A DNA stretch of 64,000 bases. Origin: Streptomyces sp. NBC_01460. GTDB taxonomy: Bacteria > Actinomycetota > Actinomycetes > Streptomycetales > Streptomycetaceae. The position numbers and the translations under genes were made by a program. The notes under the pieces are model-generated. The model was not told the origin of the DNA. It ran no database searches and worked only from the letters and a program-made list of their open reading frames with translations. Numbering within the stretch: position 1 is the stretch's first letter; every line of letters starts with the position of its first letter. Positions 62,994 to 64,000 of the stretch are shown here, in pieces. Where the stretch lies: contig NZ_CP109473.1 of assembly GCF_036227405.1 (NCBI RefSeq), forward strand, positions 3,782,001 through 3,846,000, written 5' to 3'.

Positions 62994-63878
62994 TCAGGTC
63001 AGTTGAAGGAGTCCGCGAAGAAGATCCCGGCTCTCCTCGGGGCCCGGACTGTCCTCGTGGAGCCGGATCATGGCCTTTTCGTACTGGGCGACTTCTTCTG
63101 CCTTGTCCAGATAGAGCGCACTTGTCAGCTGCTCCAGATAGACGATGTCCGACAGATCGGATTCCGGGAAGCGCAGCATGGTGAACGCCCCGCTTTCACC
63201 GGCGTGCCCGCCGAAGCTGAAGGGCATCACCTGGAGCGTGATATTCGGCTGCTCCGACATGTCGATCAGGTGCCGCAACTGCGCGCGCATCACGTCCCGC
63301 CCGCCGTACGGACGGCGCAGCGCGGCCTCGTCGAGCACCGCGTGGAAGCGCGGTGCGCGTTCGGAGACGAGCGCCTTCTGCCGCGCCAGCCTCAGCGCGA
63401 CCCTGCGGTCGATCTCGGCCGGCGGCGCACCCGGCATCCCGCGCGCCACCACCGCGTGCGCGTACGCCTCGGTCTGCAGCAGCCCGTGCACGAACTGGAC
63501 TTCGTAGATCCGGATGAGCGATGCCGCCCCCTCCAGACCGATATACGTCTGGAACCAGCCGGGCAGCACATCGCCGTAACTGTGCCACCAGCCCGCCACG
63601 TTGGCCTCACGGGCCAGACCGAGGAGGGAGTCCCGCTCCGCCTCGTCCGTGACTCCGTACAGCGTGAGCAGGTCCTCGACGTCCCTGGCCTTGAAGCTCA
63701 CCCGTCCCAACTCCATGCGGCTGATCTTCGATTCGGAGGCGCGGATGGAGTAGCCGGCCGCCTCACGGGTGATGCCGCGCGACTCACGCAGGCGCCTGAG
63801 CTGTGAGCCCAGCAGGATGCGCCGCACCACAGAACCACTCGACTCGCCTGCCGACACCGGCTTACCGACCCTCCCCAT
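62994..63878 (-). CDS. XRE-family regulator with DUF5753 domain
   Basis: 294 residues from ATG 63878; a GTG at 63932 is in frame. HTH_31/XRE fold at the N-terminus (GSQLRRLRESRGITREAAGYSIRASESKISRMELGRVSFKARDVEDLLTLYGV in part) and the C-terminal DUF5753 domain (ASLIRIYEVQFVHGLLQTEAYAHAV and EQPNITLQVMPFSFGGHAG). Hundreds of such proteins exist per Streptomyces, many with a neighbouring DUF397 gene; here a DUF397 gene is absent. The aldehyde-dehydrogenase-like gene follows, 54 bp away. The target is unknown. Confidence 0.9.
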   Translation of the reverse strand: MGRVGKPVSAGESSGSVVRRILLGSQLRRLRESRGITREAAGYSIRASESKISRMELGRVSFKARDVEDLLTLYGVTDEAERDSLLGLAREANVAGWWHSYGDVLPGWFQTYIGLEGAASLIRIYEVQFVHGLLQTEAYAHAVVARGMPGAPPAEIDRRVALRLARQKALVSERAPRFHAVLDEAALRRPYGGRDVMRAQLRHLIDMSEQPNITLQVMPFSFGGHAGESGAFTMLRFPESDLSDIVYLEQLTSALYLDKAEEVAQYEKAMIRLHEDSPGPEESRDLLRGLLQLT

Positions 63879-64000
63879 CGCTTCCCGTACTCCGGGGCTC
63901 CCCCGAACCCCGGAGGCGGATTCTGCCACCAAAACGCTTCAGCCCGTACTCATTCGATTACAGAAATGGCAAGACTTTCCGAAAGCTCCAAAACTGTGAA

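Overview
The window is a 64 kb piece of core chromosome from a Streptomyces or a very close relative. Composition is uniformly GC-rich, genes are packed with many 1-4 bp start/stop overlaps, and GTG (once TTG) starts are common. Gene content is diagnostic: the sigE-cseA-cseB-cseC cell-envelope stress operon, radA-disA, clpC, lsr2, an orphan nuoD-like gene and the folP/folB/folK - folE - ftsH - hpt - tilS block. From memory the order follows the central part of the S. coelicolor chromosome (roughly SCO3345-SCO3415); this was not checked by alignment. No rRNA, tRNA, CRISPR array, insertion sequence, prophage or large mobile island was seen.

Layout. 1-9.5 kb: sugar-phosphate isomerase (cut by the left edge), exopolyphosphatase, a Cys-rich protein, a membrane-anchored sigma-like/BACON protein, then the genome-integrity genes radA, disA (c-di-AMP synthase) and mutY. 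9.7-13 kb: sigE and its CseABC control system. 13-22.4 kb: a divergent MFS/TetR pair with a doubled operator, an M23 endopeptidase, a 1.1 kb non-coding stretch, clpC with a probable ClgR operator, then an SCO3374-like protein, lsr2, an N-acetyltransferase and a BlaI-type repressor. 23.4-29.1 kb: a compact cofactor operon (DUF2520 protein - panC - nadB - nadC - coaX) linking CoA and NAD synthesis. 29-34 kb: a PLP lyase, an ArsR-like regulator and a NarL-type two-component system.

33.8-36 kb holds the most interesting pair: a MidA/NDUFAF7-type methyltransferase overlapping by 4 bp an isolated complex I 49-kDa (NuoD) paralogue, the same enzyme/substrate pair known from mitochondrial complex I assembly. 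37-41 kb: an OpuC-type betaine/choline ABC importer with a divergent ATPase. 41-53 kb: folate genes, ftsH, hpt, tilS, a zincin, a PBP4-type carboxypeptidase and ppa. 53-64 kb: a ThrE-type exporter, a DedA protein with a very long Gly-Gln-Tyr tail, YbjQ, WrbA and GadB proteins, a PadR-controlled ABC-2 exporter with three matching operators, an aldehyde-dehydrogenase-family protein whose nucleophilic Cys is Ser, and an XRE/DUF5753 regulator.

Prominent hairpins end several transcription units (13.0, 17.2, 22.4, 23.3, 45.3, 52.9 and 54.7 kb). Most of the window is ordinary core genome. The leads are the methyltransferase/NuoD pair, the modified DedA and aldehyde-dehydrogenase proteins, the sigma-like membrane fusion, and several operators that can be read directly from the sequence.
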